A stretch of 64,000 bases of DNA, taken from Torulaspora globosa (Eukaryota > Ascomycota > Saccharomycetes > Saccharomycetales > Saccharomycetaceae). The translations under genes were made by a program, and so were the position numbers. This document shows, piece by piece, positions 16,916 to 28,300 of the stretch. The first letter of the stretch is position 1. Each line of letters opens with the position of its first letter. The notes beneath the pieces were generated by a model. That model had not been told where the DNA came from and made no database searches. It saw nothing but the letters and a program-made list of their open reading frames with translations. Location: contig NC_050731.1 of the NCBI RefSeq assembly GCF_014133895.1, forward strand, positions 372,001-436,000, given 5' to 3'.

Positions 16916-18124
16916 TTACTCGTCTAGTTTTCTCTTTCTAGTACCTAGCTCGGTCTTTGGAGCCACAGGTTCGTCAGTCTGTCCAACGTCTTGCTGTTCT
17001 GCCTGCTGAGCCGCCGATTGGGCCATGATTTTCTGCTCTTTTTTGAATTCCTCCTCTGCTTGCACAAGCGCTTCAATAACATTTACTTTGGGACCTTTTT
17101 CTAGAACCTCCTGTAATACTTTACTCCAAACCTTTTCATCCCGTTCAGTGAAATCCTCTAATTTGAAAACGTTCTGCTTTTCTAAGGACCAATCCTTTTG
17201 AGCCAATCGAATCAGCTTGACCATGTAGGAAGAGCTTTGCATGCTTTTACCGATGTCGTTCACAAGGGAACGTATGTATGTACCTGACGAGACTTTTGCC
17301 TTAAAATGCAGCAGAGGCGCCCGATAATCGTCCCCTTGAATTTCAATCTGCTTCGACTCCTCCTCCGTTAGGTCCCTTGCCTTGATATCCACACTTTCGT
17401 TCTCCCAGTCCTGCTTCGTGCAATATTCTTTTGAGAAGTACAGCGGATCATTCAACAGGCCATTGTTCAAACGCTGGACCATCTCCCTGGTTTGCCCGCT
17501 GATGGGCCTTAACAGCGGGTAGCTGTGACTCCTAGAGAGCGAATCAGGCAGTATTTTGAGATCATACACGGTCACTTGCCTTGGCTCAATCGCACGAGGA
17601 AGAGGCTTACCCTCTCTGGCGTACTCATACAGCGGTTTACCGTCCATTTTAAGTGCCGCAAATATAGGCGGAGTCTGTTTAAGCGCTCCCTTGAACTTCT
17701 CCTCCACTGTTTTCAGTTCATTGAAATCCAGCTGCTTCACCGAGTTCTGCGATAAAATCTCGCCCTCCACATCGCCTGAAGTGGTCGAAGTCCCAAACAG
17801 GGCCTCCGTTTCGTACTCTTTAACCGTCCCGGATAGATATTCGCTGAGCTTTTTCGTTCCCGTGCCGATTCCGATCACCAACACGCCGGAAGCTAACGGA
17901 TCCAACGTTCCCCCATGACCCATCTTCACTTTGGACACTTTGCGGAGTTTCCGCTTGCTGGCTTTCTTACCTGTTTGTTCCTGATACTGCTTGATCCTCT
18001 CTGCGGTAGCTCTCTGTATTTCTTTCGAAAATACATGGCTGTTGGTGAGTGCATGCTGCAGCTTCATCATGAATTGGTTGGAGCTGATCCCACTAGGTTT
18101 GTCAATTGCAAAAATCCCGTTCAT
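16916..18124 (-). CDS. PUS4: tRNA/mRNA pseudouridine-55 synthase Pus4 (TruB family)
   Basis: Pus4 makes pseudouridine 55 in the T loop of cytosolic and mitochondrial tRNAs. The ATG at 18124 (MNGIFAIDKPSG) is chosen; the extra seven codons upstream start from TTG. The product has 402 residues, against 403 in S. cerevisiae. The catalytic motif HGGTLDPLASGVLVIGIG carries the nucleophile Asp at about residue 75; the KPSG motif at 9-12 is also typical of TruB. The C-terminal tail is charged and ends in a basic stretch (TRKRKL). Its neighbours are MID1 (tail to tail) and SHR5, mixing YNL and YOL orders. Confidence 0.98.
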   Translation of the reverse strand: MNGIFAIDKPSGISSNQFMMKLQHALTNSHVFSKEIQRATAERIKQYQEQTGKKASKRKLRKVSKVKMGHGGTLDPLASGVLVIGIGTGTKKLSEYLSGTVKEYETEALFGTSTTSGDVEGEILSQNSVKQLDFNELKTVEEKFKGALKQTPPIFAALKMDGKPLYEYAREGKPLPRAIEPRQVTVYDLKILPDSLSRSHSYPLLRPISGQTREMVQRLNNGLLNDPLYFSKEYCTKQDWENESVDIKARDLTEEESKQIEIQGDDYRAPLLHFKAKVSSGTYIRSLVNDIGKSMQSSSYMVKLIRLAQKDWSLEKQNVFKLEDFTERDEKVWSKVLQEVLEKGPKVNVIEALVQAEEEFKKEQKIMAQSAAQQAEQQDVGQTDEPVAPKTELGTRKRKLDE

Positions 18125-18253
18125 ATTTAGCCAAAAGCCAGTCAATTGATCCCCACCGATGCTTTTAGCTTCAGTTTGCTGTCTTTCTTTGAAGTGAATA
18201 AAATTTCAAGCTTCATATTGAGAGAGCGCAGGTGCCGGTATTTGAAAATCCAA

Positions 18254-19015
18254 CTAGTGAAAGTTAGTATAATCGATCATCTCGATAGAATACGTCTTGC
18301 AACATACTGAAAGGTACCCTGATCGTCTCGGCGATATTATCTTGACGTTGTTATTCTTGAGTAATGGTAGTTCATTCACCTCGGCGACGTGGCTTTCCAG
18401 CCTGAGAAGCGGATCGGCCACAACGTACTTCGAAATGAAGTGCCAGCAGCCAAGCGTAAAGATGTCCAGTATGAGGTCAAGTATATTGTACCAGGAGAAC
18501 GTCGCGGTTGCTTCGCTTAGTATCTTGTTAATCGGCGCCATAATCCGCTCGAAGTCACACTGGCTGAGGTACTGGGACAGGGGACTCACCGAAGAACAGC
18601 CAAAGAGCTGGCCATTATCGTAGATCCCGCGGGCCACGAACCGTTGGCCTTCCTCCGGCTCCGTGAATGCTGCAGGCTCCCTACCCGGGAGACAAGTACT
18701 AAAGCAAAGGGTCTCCAGAGTGGTGTCAAACCTTCTCGGTATTCGGACGATTCGTGTGGTTTTGAACTCTTCAGACTCCTGCGGCACGTAGACATTGGGG
18801 AAGTGAGTCATGTAGATGCAATGTTCTTCGTCATGTTCATGGAATTGCCCGTCTGACCGAATGTCTATGTAGAAGCTCTCTGCAAATTCGTGATAGTTGA
18901 AGAAGAGTGGACCCTGAACCGGTGCAGTGGCACCAGAATTGGCTGCGGTCTCATCCACTGAGGAGTTGCTTGGCGATACGGAAGCTTTAGCCGGGCAGTT
19001 CAGGACATTATCCAT
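18254..19015 (-). CDS. SHR5: Ras palmitoyltransferase accessory subunit Erf4/Shr5
   Basis: Shr5 (Erf4) is the partner of the DHHC enzyme Erf2; together they palmitoylate Ras2 at the ER. The ATG at 19015 gives 253 residues (237 in S. cerevisiae). The conserved Golgin-A7/ERF4 domain covers about residues 80-240 and holds the amphipathic segment FSWYNILDLILDIFTLGCWHFIS, which likely sits in the membrane surface. Identity rests on this segment, on the TTRIVRIPRRFD motif and on synteny: YOL110W (SHR5) is next to YOL111C (MDY2) in S. cerevisiae, and the two are divergent here in the same way. Confidence 0.9.
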   Translation of the reverse strand: MDNVLNCPAKASVSPSNSSVDETAANSGATAPVQGPLFFNYHEFAESFYIDIRSDGQFHEHDEEHCIYMTHFPNVYVPQESEEFKTTRIVRIPRRFDTTLETLCFSTCLPGREPAAFTEPEEGQRFVARGIYDNGQLFGCSSVSPLSQYLSQCDFERIMAPINKILSEATATFSWYNILDLILDIFTLGCWHFISKYVVADPLLRLESHVAEVNELPLLKNNNVKIISPRRSGYLSVCCKTYSIEMIDYTNFH

Positions 19016-19128
19016 TTTCACCTTCTGGGGTTGTTGTTGAAGTCATTGTGTTGATAGTAGAAAAGCTTGAAGCTCTATTAAATAACTGATCATCCAAAGA
19101 AGAGCAAGGAAAGTCCTTTGAGAGCGCA

Positions 19129-19728
19129 ATGTCGTCGCCTGAACTAGACTTTGTATCAAGATTCCTCACCTTAGCTACCCTTTCGAGCCCTGCGCTGCCT
19201 GCCGACTACAAACTACCGCTGCAACAGGTGTCTAATCAGGGGATTGCTCTTCCACCGCTCAAGTACAAGTATGACCCTAGGAGATCGAGAAATGGTGCTT
19301 CAGGGGGAGAAGCCAGAAACTCGTCGCTGACTTTGACTTTGAAGAGCGTTAGGGCACCGAAATTCTCTGTAGAATGCCAGTTCACCTGCAAGGATACCGT
19401 ATTGCAAGTTAAACAAAGACTTGTTGAAGAAGGTAAGGCCCAAGGAACCGAGGACTTGAAGTTACTGCTGAAAGGTAAAGTGTTGCATGATAGTGAGCTT
19501 CTTTCCAGTCTAACATCCGACGCGGCAACTATCAATGTCATGATATCTAAGACAGCTCAGACAGCCACTTCGCCACCACCGGCACATCCAGGACTGACTT
19601 CCGAGACCCCTGCAAGCGGGATGCCATGGAACGAGATAGAGAATGTTCTCAGCTCGAGATTTCCCGACTCTAAAGAGGCGCAAAAAGCACTTGATAGACT
19701 AAAGAGAGGTTGGGAGTTGGCCAAATAA
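19129..19728 (+). CDS. MDY2: GET pathway ubiquitin-like protein Mdy2/Get5
   Basis: Mdy2 bridges Get4 and Sgt2 in delivery of tail-anchored proteins to the ER. The product has 199 residues (212 in S. cerevisiae). The layout is an N-terminal Get4-binding helix region (about 1-50), a ubiquitin-like domain (about 65-145, [19 protein letters not shown] to INVMIS) and a C-terminal dimerisation helix ending [20 protein letters not shown]. Divergent from SHR5, with 113 bases between the start codons. Confidence 0.95.
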   Translation: MSSPELDFVSRFLTLATLSSPALPADYKLPLQQVSNQGIALPPLKYKYDPRRSRNGASGGEARNSSLTLTLKSVRAPKFSVECQFTCKDTVLQVKQRLVEEGKAQGTEDLKLLLKGKVLHDSELLSSLTSDAATINVMISKTAQTATSPPPAHPGLTSETPASGMPWNEIENVLSSRFPDSKEAQKALDRLKRGWELAK

Positions 19729-19809
19729 TTGGACGTTTATATACTCATCGATTCATAGTCACGTATGCTAAATGATTGTATGTAAGATGAAAATACGACA
19801 GCTCCTGTG

Positions 19810-21693
19810 TCAATTGCTCGATTTCAGTTGTTCATCGCTGATGACCTTTTTCTTTCTCATCTGTCTAACCTTTTCCTTTATGCTATTATTCCAATGAACT
19901 CCGCTCAACCCTCTCTTGAACCCGTAGACCTCGGAGGAAAGGGCGCTGTTGATCAACTCGCTGGCGGTCTTATCGCTGTCGAGATCTGATGACCTGATTC
20001 TCAGTCCATTATCTTCGACATTCATTTCGAAATTTCTATTATTTGCTAGATCTGCGGTTCCTGAGAGACTATTGCCACTATTTGTGCGGTCATTGCCCAT
20101 GATTTCATGAAAGTTCTTATACTTCTGCCTTTGGGCAGCCACGTACTTACGACATCGATCGATTTCATTCTGATCCAGTTTATTCAGTGGTATCCGCTTC
20201 TTGAAGATAATCTTGTCAAATATATCATTAGGATTGAGTAGCCGCTTCGGAAACGTTTGAACTATCTGAAAAATTTCCATTTCAGCCTCATCCTGACTGG
20301 ATTGTATCTCCCTGCTATTTTCGTTGCCGTTGGACATCGAATACTGCCTCAGAGCCCTAAGTGGTTTGCCTTTCGACAGTTCTTGCTCGCTCAGCTTCAT
20401 GATAGCCAGCGATGTCTTGAACAGAAAATGAGACTCCTCATAGAACAGACAATCCCACACTCGCAGGGTACTTTCTATTGGCAGAACACCAACAAAGCAG
20501 CCCATAAACCAACTGGCTGTGCAGAGTGTGATAGGCGGAAGCTTGTACAGAAACTCATTCTTTCCGAGTGAAGGGTTTTGGCTATAGGAGAGAGAACCGG
20601 GTTGGTTGGGGAATGGGACGATGAAGCGCCAAAACTCAGGCAGGTACTCTTTAACGCATAGCATCAGGACACCTTGATCGATATTGACACCTTCCAAGTT
20701 CACGTTGTGGACGCCAGGCAGATATCTGGAAGTAATAATTACCAACATCCAAAAAGCCCTCTCCTCATCCAAGAAGAGAAGCAGAAGCCCAGCGAGGAAA
20801 TTCATTGATTGGCAGTAACCAATTTTCGGATTATACCAAGAAAAGGCCACTAGCACTCTCCTCAGCGCCCGTATCATGGTTGGCTCGTCGTCCTGGAACT
20901 TCTCCCGCTGAAAATGAATATTGTCTGGAAAAGTTCTGTGCAGGTCGCGCTCAATGACATCCAGATCCGTGATAGCCTTCTTCTTGCCCTTCTCGTTCAT
21001 TTGCGACAGTAATCGGTCATACAAGCCCCTGTTCTTATTCAACTTCTCCTGGCCACGGGCAAAGTGCCACCATGCGTTACCTCTCCATTCTGCAGGAATA
21101 CCCTTCCTCACGTATCTTCTCAACTTTTCACTGCGGGAGGGAAATCTATAAGGCGAGTCGTTGTCCAGAGGAAGTCCGCTTTTCTCCATGAATAGCTTCC
21201 ACTTATGCTTCCGACGTACGCAATACTGAGAGTAGTCTTGCCACCATTCGTTGTATTCCTTCTCGCTTATGAAATTGCTCTGTTTCTTAAACCCGTATCT
21301 GTCAAAGCTCTGCTCCTCTGTGCCATTGCTTCTGCTGCGGGAAAATACCGCCAGAGAAGTACCACTTCCACCGTTGGAGACACCGTTGGACTCCTGAGCT
21401 TCCAGATCATTTGTTCGGCGAGATTCCACCTCATCACCGTAGATGTCGATTACGCTAAGGCTTGCCTCCGCATTGTCCACCGACGAACCATCGAGAGTGG
21501 ATGAAACATTGCGCGTTAACTCGTGCTTCGGCAGCGGTACAGCATCGATTCTCCGCATATTATCGAACGATCCACGCACCTCAGGCGTCGACGGAGACTT
21601 CCTAGGCAGTCCAATTCCCCTGTTTCTCTGGCTACGATCGTCAGTTGTGGCTCCATCATGATTTATTGTCAGTTGGGCAGGTTGGGAGTCCAT
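19810..21693 (-). CDS. MSB3: Rab GTPase-activating protein Msb3/Msb4 (TBC domain)
   Basis: Msb3 and Msb4 are a duplicated pair of Rab GAPs (for Sec4, Ypt6, Vps21 and others) acting in exocytosis, polarity and endocytosis. Only one gene exists here, flanked by MDY2 (YOL side, next to MSB4) and by RIM21 (YNL side, next to MSB3), so it is the unduplicated ancestor of both. The length of 627 residues is closer to Msb3 (633) than Msb4 (492). The TBC domain spans about residues 190-440, with the arginine-finger motif VIERDLHRTFPDN and the glutamine-finger motif GYCQSMNFLAG. The N-terminal 150 residues are Ser/Asn-rich; the C-terminus is basic. Confidence 0.95.
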   Translation of the reverse strand: MDSQPAQLTINHDGATTDDRSQRNRGIGLPRKSPSTPEVRGSFDNMRRIDAVPLPKHELTRNVSSTLDGSSVDNAEASLSVIDIYGDEVESRRTNDLEAQESNGVSNGGSGTSLAVFSRSRSNGTEEQSFDRYGFKKQSNFISEKEYNEWWQDYSQYCVRRKHKWKLFMEKSGLPLDNDSPYRFPSRSEKLRRYVRKGIPAEWRGNAWWHFARGQEKLNKNRGLYDRLLSQMNEKGKKKAITDLDVIERDLHRTFPDNIHFQREKFQDDEPTMIRALRRVLVAFSWYNPKIGYCQSMNFLAGLLLLFLDEERAFWMLVIITSRYLPGVHNVNLEGVNIDQGVLMLCVKEYLPEFWRFIVPFPNQPGSLSYSQNPSLGKNEFLYKLPPITLCTASWFMGCFVGVLPIESTLRVWDCLFYEESHFLFKTSLAIMKLSEQELSKGKPLRALRQYSMSNGNENSREIQSSQDEAEMEIFQIVQTFPKRLLNPNDIFDKIIFKKRIPLNKLDQNEIDRCRKYVAAQRQKYKNFHEIMGNDRTNSGNSLSGTADLANNRNFEMNVEDNGLRIRSSDLDSDKTASELINSALSSEVYGFKRGLSGVHWNNSIKEKVRQMRKKKVISDEQLKSSN

Positions 21694-21915
21694 GGTACAG
21701 CTGGGAGAGCCACCGATCCATGCAAACTTGACTCAATTCTTGATTCCTATGCTGAAAGGCCTCTTAGTTACCTATACTTATAGAAAAGCTTAGAGTCGTG
21801 TACAACGAACTTCTTTAATAGCTGCTCTAACTACCGAAGGACTAGATAGCACGCTAAGTGTCGCCTCTAAGTTGGTCATAGTCCGTTATTGATTCCACTA
21901 GATGCGGCCAGCGCA

Positions 21916-23448
21916 ATGGCTGGCTACAATCCATGGAGGATCGTTCCGGAGGAGGTTTACGACAGTTGTAAGAGACAGTACTTGGGGAATGGACTACTGA
22001 TAGGAGGAGTATTGCCGCTTTCATTTGCGGAGGGAGTGCAGTTTCAGGACTTCTGTGAAGACGGGGCTCCAGTGTACAATGCAGCAAAGATCAAATCTCC
22101 ATATTTGCATTACTCGGCTTTGAAAGTGCAAGATTGGAAGTCGTACACGTCGGAGAGTTCCATCGAGGACCTGAATGGATCGTTTGCGTATGGGATATAT
22201 CCAGTGATTCTGTGTTTTACAGCGAATTTTGTGATCACCGTTTTCTTGACGTTGCTAACGTTTATCAACATCAAGGGCAAGCGGTATCGGCATGCCGCGC
22301 GATTGCTGAAAGCAGGCTCTATGATTTCGTCTGTGAACATTGTTGTATTTGTTACGAGGGCGCTGAAGCAGCTGAGCAAGGAACATGAGGTCTACGGGGT
22401 GACCACAACGGCAGGAATTATGGAACTTTTCACGACCAACTTCGTCTTCTCCATCCTGGACGTGATATCGGTCTTCTTGCTTCAGCTGTGTCAGGTTATG
22501 ATAGTGATTAGACTTTTCCATCGGAACTCGGAAAAGCGAATGGTGTTTTTCTTGGGCGTTCTGCTGGTCTTGATCGCCAACGTTCTGTGGGGGGTTGCAC
22601 ATCTGGCGGGCCCTAATCATGAGAATGACGAGCACTGGGAGATTATGTCACCGTTCGTTTACCTATTCCGCATTGCGGTCGCGGCGTCTTACGCTAGCAT
22701 TATCATATCCTATGGCATCAAGAAACGGCGCTTCTGTTTTGCATCCGCTCAGATGGCCATCCTGACGGCACTGACCGCTCTGGTTCTGCTTTTACAACCG
22801 GCACTATTCCTTGCAGACGTGTCCAATGTGTGGTTGTCGGGAGTGGGTGAGCTTTTCAATTCGACCTGCTATGTTGGCTCAACTTCAATTGTCTGGGAGT
22901 GGCTGGGTCGGCTGGATGCAAGCGGGAGACGGGAAGAGGCCCGGAGTATACTGGGAAGGCCAATTTACGTTGATGATCAACAAGATTACCACATTGCCAA
23001 GTATGCGCTCAGAATTCAACATGCACTCACACAAAAGTCTTTTGAGAATAGCGACGATGGTAGTGGCATAGACATGGAGCAGATGTCTAACTCATCACCA
23101 CAGCTAGATGCAGCCAGCCGATCTAATCAGATAACCTCATCTGGCGGCACGGCCGTTGGCAGTGGTTCGATCGAGCAGGAGAGCGTTTGTCAGGTCAGGT
23201 TCAAGCAGAAACAACCTTTTAGAGATGCTGCGAGGCACAAGATCAGCACTGCATGTGAAAGAATGCTATATTTTGCTGATCAAGTAATGCTCAAGAGCTT
23301 AGGAACTTTGAGCTTAAGCTCTAAAAGTACTGATTCATTTAGCAGAGGGGAGGAAATGGTCAAAAAGAGAATAGGACTCGATAGACCAAATCAAGTATAC
23401 GTCTACACCACGAAAGATGTACATTTTGAGTCTGATGAGGATATCTAG
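21916..23448 (+). CDS. RIM21: Ambient pH sensor Rim21 (PalH family)
   Basis: Rim21 is the seven-transmembrane sensor that starts the Rim101 alkaline-pH and lipid-asymmetry response at the plasma membrane. The ATG at 21916 is used (MAGYNPWRIVPEE); the nine codons before it start from TTG. The product has 510 residues (533 in S. cerevisiae). Hydrophobic segments lie at about residues 90-115, 135-155, 175-200, 210-230, 250-270, 280-300 and 310-330, followed by a long cytosolic Ser-rich tail, the PalH layout. Divergent from MSB3 and followed tail to tail by MRX6, as in YNL293W-YNL295W. Confidence 0.95.
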   Translation: MAGYNPWRIVPEEVYDSCKRQYLGNGLLIGGVLPLSFAEGVQFQDFCEDGAPVYNAAKIKSPYLHYSALKVQDWKSYTSESSIEDLNGSFAYGIYPVILCFTANFVITVFLTLLTFINIKGKRYRHAARLLKAGSMISSVNIVVFVTRALKQLSKEHEVYGVTTTAGIMELFTTNFVFSILDVISVFLLQLCQVMIVIRLFHRNSEKRMVFFLGVLLVLIANVLWGVAHLAGPNHENDEHWEIMSPFVYLFRIAVAASYASIIISYGIKKRRFCFASAQMAILTALTALVLLLQPALFLADVSNVWLSGVGELFNSTCYVGSTSIVWEWLGRLDASGRREEARSILGRPIYVDDQQDYHIAKYALRIQHALTQKSFENSDDGSGIDMEQMSNSSPQLDAASRSNQITSSGGTAVGSGSIEQESVCQVRFKQKQPFRDAARHKISTACERMLYFADQVMLKSLGTLSLSSKSTDSFSRGEEMVKKRIGLDRPNQVYVYTTKDVHFESDEDI

Positions 23449-23581
23449 ACCGTAAAGAGCTCCTCATCAGTCATTTCGATAGTACTTTCGTTCCTTATAC
23501 AAAGTCATACAAATCGGGAGTTTCTGGTCATCTTGAATAGAAAGCTCCACTTACAATCGTAAAATGCAACCCATCAGCTGC

Positions 23582-24979
23582 TTATGCATGATAATCCCAT
23601 TCTGAGAAGGCATCGTCAAAGGTGCGCCAAGTTAGGTTATTGGGATATCTCATATACTTTACGCCGCTTCTCGTGATGTTATAACTCCCGTCCAGAGTAA
23701 AAAGATAGTCCTTATCAGCGTTTTTACCCCAGAATAATGTGTTTCTTTTCGTAGGCTTAAGCCAATGCATCCTTTTGAACCCTGGCACTGGGCTTGACTG
23801 TACCACACAGTCCACAGAGTCGCCGGTAAAATATACGGAGGGTATATGCTTGGAAACTTCGTGGACCATGTTCTCGATCTTTAATTTGACTTTGGCGTGG
23901 AACCTTTTGGCTCGCTCTTCATTATCATAAGACGCCAGAATCGTCGATAGCACAGGTTCAACGTGCTCCATCAGCCATTTTCTTAGGAACGAGCGGAATA
24001 AGCGTTTGGATAAGAATGATTTGTTCACGTATATATATAGCGGCAACACACTGTCACTGAACTCAGTTCTGATGGAAAGTTTAGTTTGCCTGTAGAATTC
24101 CTTTGCCAACATCCTGTTAAGTTTGTCACTTTCGCTTTTGAATACTTTCCGATCACTCTTGATAAACTTATGTTTGAAAGCAAGAGTCTTGAGCTCTTTC
24201 TCGTAGTTCGACCGTGACCGCATGAACAGATTATGATCCGCCTCACTGACCACAGCATTGCTGGAATGAGAGTATTTCCGACTCTTGAGGACATTAAGCA
24301 GGTTGACCATTTCAGGTTCGTCACTGACGTTTGAATTATGAAATTTCAATCTAATCATCTTGGGGGCCGGAGCAATCCGTTTGTTCGATTCGTTAATCCT
24401 CTCCAACCTAACCATCTTGAATGGCTTGAGTTTAGAGACAACGTCCTTGGGTACATCCCTGAAAGGACGGTCATTGTACACCAACCCACTTATCGAGGCG
24501 TCCCATGGTATTATCGGCTTGCGATTTTTGCCCTTACTATTTTTCAAATTCATCTGAGCATGATCTCTTCGCAAATCCTCTAGAACGTCCTGCATATCTA
24601 TTTCGCCGGAGGATTTGGAGTCACTGGTAATTTTGACGCTGGCAAACGAAGTGAAAAAGTTATCCAGAGCATTTACACTTGTTTCCGCACGGATCGATGA
24701 GTTTCCCAAGAACAATGGCCTATAGCCCGCGAATAATCCCTCCGTCTGCACATCTTTGCTCGGTATATAATCAGTAGATGGGACTCGCGGCACAAAATAG
24801 CCTTTGCCATTGGCTTCGAGCTTGTTTCTCTGAAGATTCTCTGGCCCTTTTTCAGACACATTCCTTGTACTAGGCTTCCGCTTGTGATTTTTGGCTGTTG
24901 CACTGCTCCTGTTCGATTGATATCTTTTAAATATGAAAAGCCTAGTGTGAATTACACCGCATCCAACATTCTTGAGCAT
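23582..24979 (-). CDS. MRX6: Mitochondrial Mrx6 (PET20-domain protein, YNL295W)
   Basis: The 465-residue protein begins with a basic, hydroxylated mitochondrial presequence (MLKNVGCGVIHTRLFIFKRYQSN). The C-terminal 150 residues correspond to the PET20 domain, also found in Pet20 and Sue1 (for example SVYFTGDSVDCVVQSSPVPGF and MHWLKPTKRNTLFWGKNADK). In S. cerevisiae Mrx6 works with Pim1 and Mam33 in control of mitochondrial DNA copy number. The middle is Lys/Arg/Ser-rich and poorly conserved. Identity is supported by position between RIM21 and MON2, exactly as YNL294C-YNL295W-YNL297C. Confidence 0.88.
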   Translation of the reverse strand: MLKNVGCGVIHTRLFIFKRYQSNRSSATAKNHKRKPSTRNVSEKGPENLQRNKLEANGKGYFVPRVPSTDYIPSKDVQTEGLFAGYRPLFLGNSSIRAETSVNALDNFFTSFASVKITSDSKSSGEIDMQDVLEDLRRDHAQMNLKNSKGKNRKPIIPWDASISGLVYNDRPFRDVPKDVVSKLKPFKMVRLERINESNKRIAPAPKMIRLKFHNSNVSDEPEMVNLLNVLKSRKYSHSSNAVVSEADHNLFMRSRSNYEKELKTLAFKHKFIKSDRKVFKSESDKLNRMLAKEFYRQTKLSIRTEFSDSVLPLYIYVNKSFLSKRLFRSFLRKWLMEHVEPVLSTILASYDNEERAKRFHAKVKLKIENMVHEVSKHIPSVYFTGDSVDCVVQSSPVPGFKRMHWLKPTKRNTLFWGKNADKDYLFTLDGSYNITRSGVKYMRYPNNLTWRTFDDAFSEWDYHA

Positions 24980-25336
24980 CCTGTGATACTAGGCAAAAGC
25001 CCAACAGAAGTAAGAGGATCGAGTTTGAGAGGTTAGTGATAGCAGAGGATTTCTATGCCAGTTTTCCTCAACGAGTTTCGTTTTGCAGCAGGCTTTCACG
25101 CGTGAACTTGCCTGACCTCAGCACAGGAGCTCCAAATGGACTAAATACCCACAGCCGGGGTCCTTTATATAGACCTCCAACGGTGTCTTTGACCGATGAG
25201 CTTCTAGCTTGAAGACTTTATGTTATAATCGTCATCACCAACAACGACTATACTAGCTACAAGAATAAGCCTATTCTACCACCAGGGCTGATGGACAAAC
25301 GCCGTTTTGAATTGTAAGTAGACTGCTGTCCTAATC
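24980..25336. promoter_or_regulatory. Divergent promoter MRX6/MON2
   Basis: The 357-base region between two divergent genes holds a TATA-like stretch (ctttatatag) near 25163 on the MON2 side. Nothing else recognisable was seen. Confidence 0.4.
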
Positions 25337-28300
25337 ATGACCGCCGCTAGCGTTGAGTTCAATACGTTCTGGAAGCAATTGAACTCGGAGCTTCAAATTC
25401 TGTCGTCTGAGGCCAAGAAAAGGAGCGCGGCCATTCGAGTTGCCAGTGATAGGTCGCTAGAGATATTGAGGTCAGTACGGAGCTATGAAGAACTTTCACG
25501 GCATTCTGAGTTTGTTACACCGTTTGTGATGTCCTGTTCGTCCAAAAATGCAAAACTGACGACTATTTCAATGCAATGTCTCCAAAGGTTATCGTCTACA
25601 CCGTGTTTGCCGAGCGATAGACTATCAGACGTTCTCGATGCGTTCGTCCTGGCTACTCAGTTAGCTTTAGACCTGAAACTGAAGGTGTTGCAGGTGCTGC
25701 CGATTTTCTTCAAGAACTATGCGTACCACATATGTGGACCGCTGTGCGTTAAGATACTTAAATGCTGCTCGGATCTTTTGCAGTCGTCTAACAAGTCACC
25801 TATGGTGGTTGGAACTGCAAGCGCCACGTTACAGCAACTTATGGATGAAATATTCGAGAGGCTTATACCGCGCAAGGCAGAAAACGCAACGCAAGCTGAG
25901 AATGAGAAGATATATGACGTGCTCGTCGGTAACAATGAATCTATAAAGGTCGATGTATATCGCCATGATGCGAATGTGCTGTTTTCGGACCTGTGCTCGT
26001 CGTTCGAGGTCTCTGACTCCCCGAGTAAGATCGGCCGTGAACCCCAGCTTGATATGAGGAATCTACCCATAGATTACGGACTTGAAATCTTGGAGTCGGT
26101 ATTGAAGAATTCAACTTCATTATTCCTTACTTATGGTGATTTGCAATTCCTGCTGAGGACGAAGACCGTGCCTTTCCTGCTTCGCTGTATACAATCCAGC
26201 ATGAATTTTGCCATTGTGGTGAGGAGTTACCGTTGCATCAAGCTGCTGATCAGGAAAGAGTATTTATCGGTACTAGAACTCGAGTTAGAGGTTGTGCTAT
26301 CACTAATGATCCATGGAATCTCTGTCGAATCCGAGACTCCAATTTGGAAGAAGGTACTGTCTCTTGAAGTCTTTTCCGAGATGGCTCGCAATTTCGACCT
26401 GCTGTGCGCAATTTTCATGACTTACGATAACTACTCCGACAAAAAGCATATATTAACCAGCCTTTTATGGGAATGCCACCGGTTACTATGCCAGGAGGAC
26501 ATACGGAACTGCCTGTGCGAATCGCCGATAATCCAACGGATGGAATTGCCAATTGTTACTGGTGAGGCATTCAATAGTAGAACACAATTAATCCACATGT
26601 TGGACAAAGCGAGCCCGCCACCAGTAAGCTATATCTATCTTGTTTGGCTTATTTTAAGCATTTCCAATGAATGGTCATACGGTTTCAGCTTAGCTGCATT
26701 GGAACTTCCGGGCGACTCGGCAAAAAATCATGGCCCAGAGTCTGAGGATCTACAGACTATCTACAAGGGAACTTTTCCTGAACTCTTCAGCATCAGCAAG
26801 AAATTTCTGTACTCGACGGCGCTAGATGTCTCGCTTTTCCACTCAGTGGTGAGGGCGTTCCAAAAACTAGCTCATGCGGCTGGTATCCTTTCACTCGCTG
26901 AACAATTAAATCAATGCGTGGCTATTTTCTCCATATCCATTGTAAAGAATACCGAAGGTTGGCCTGAAGTACCTCAGATTGCCCAACCTCAACAAGCTCT
27001 AGCGCCTAATAGTGCAATTAAATCTGAAGAGGCTTCATATGCTGTTGCGGAGAAAGTATATCAAGGGGCAAGGAGCAAGCTGCCTTACAGAAATATTAAC
27101 CAAGCACAGCTTAGCCTGTTCAGGGCATTGATATCTCTCTCTGTCTCCTTGGGGCAAACTCTACCTCCTAGTACTTGGACATACATTCTTAAGACATGGC
27201 AATGGATATCTTATTATGTCAATGGGCCCTCTGCAGATTTTATGGAAGGATTTTACCTTGAAGACGTACCGTCGCCACCTCTGATCAGTAAGAATGATTT
27301 GGTGACCATTGAAAACACTACCAGGAAACTACTTGAGACCACGATTTCATATTCTGATTCCGGCTTCAAGACATTGGTGGAGAAACTCATTTCAGAATCA
27401 AATGACATTTTGGCATCTTGTACCAAAGGGAGGTCAAAAGAGGATTCATCACAGGCCTCGATCCCAGCATGTCGCTACAACAAGACCTTTTTCATTAGTG
27501 AATTAGGTGAGTTAACTGTGTGCAATTTGGATAGATTCGCGAATAGTCGAAGTGGAAGGGAGTACTGGTTGTCGATTTCGAACTATTTGACAAGCTTGAT
27601 TGCTGACCGCAATGTTTCGACAGTGGCTATACGTCTGTATGCATCCAAGACTTTGACTGATATCATACGAAAAGCCTGCATCAAAATTGGCGAGGTTGAG
27701 GATCCAACTGCTAGGAACAAGAAATTTCAGAGCTTTGAATGTCTAGTCATAGATCCTTTGATGAATTCCATAGAAGCTCTCAAAAATCTCGACATAACTA
27801 AGGATGCAATCTACAGCGGACTTGTAAGGGCTGAGTCAGAGATTCTCTTACAAAGTCTCTCCACATTGAAGAACATACTGAACGAATTCGGAGATATCAT
27901 GACTGAAACTTGGCCGACCGTTTTTAAGATCATTAATTCCCCTTTTTACTGGAATTCCGAAAGTATTGACAATATGTTATCAGCGGATGAAGACGACTCT
28001 TCCCTAGTGAATGGAATTGCCCAAAAGCATATTGAAATGATACAGGTCTCTTATGACGTTTTCAAATTAGTTTCCGACGACTTTTTACAAACATTGCCGC
28101 TGGAGGTTATCAAGTGCGTTATTGACACCATTGTCCATTTTGTTACTCAAAAACAAAATTTGAATATATCTTTCTCATCACTTAGTCAATTTTGGTCGCT
28201 GGGTGATTATTTTAGAATGCAAGAGAGCGCTAACCAAAATGCTTGGCTTGGCATAGATTCTTCGAGATTTGTGGATAATATTACGAAAGGAAAATTGATG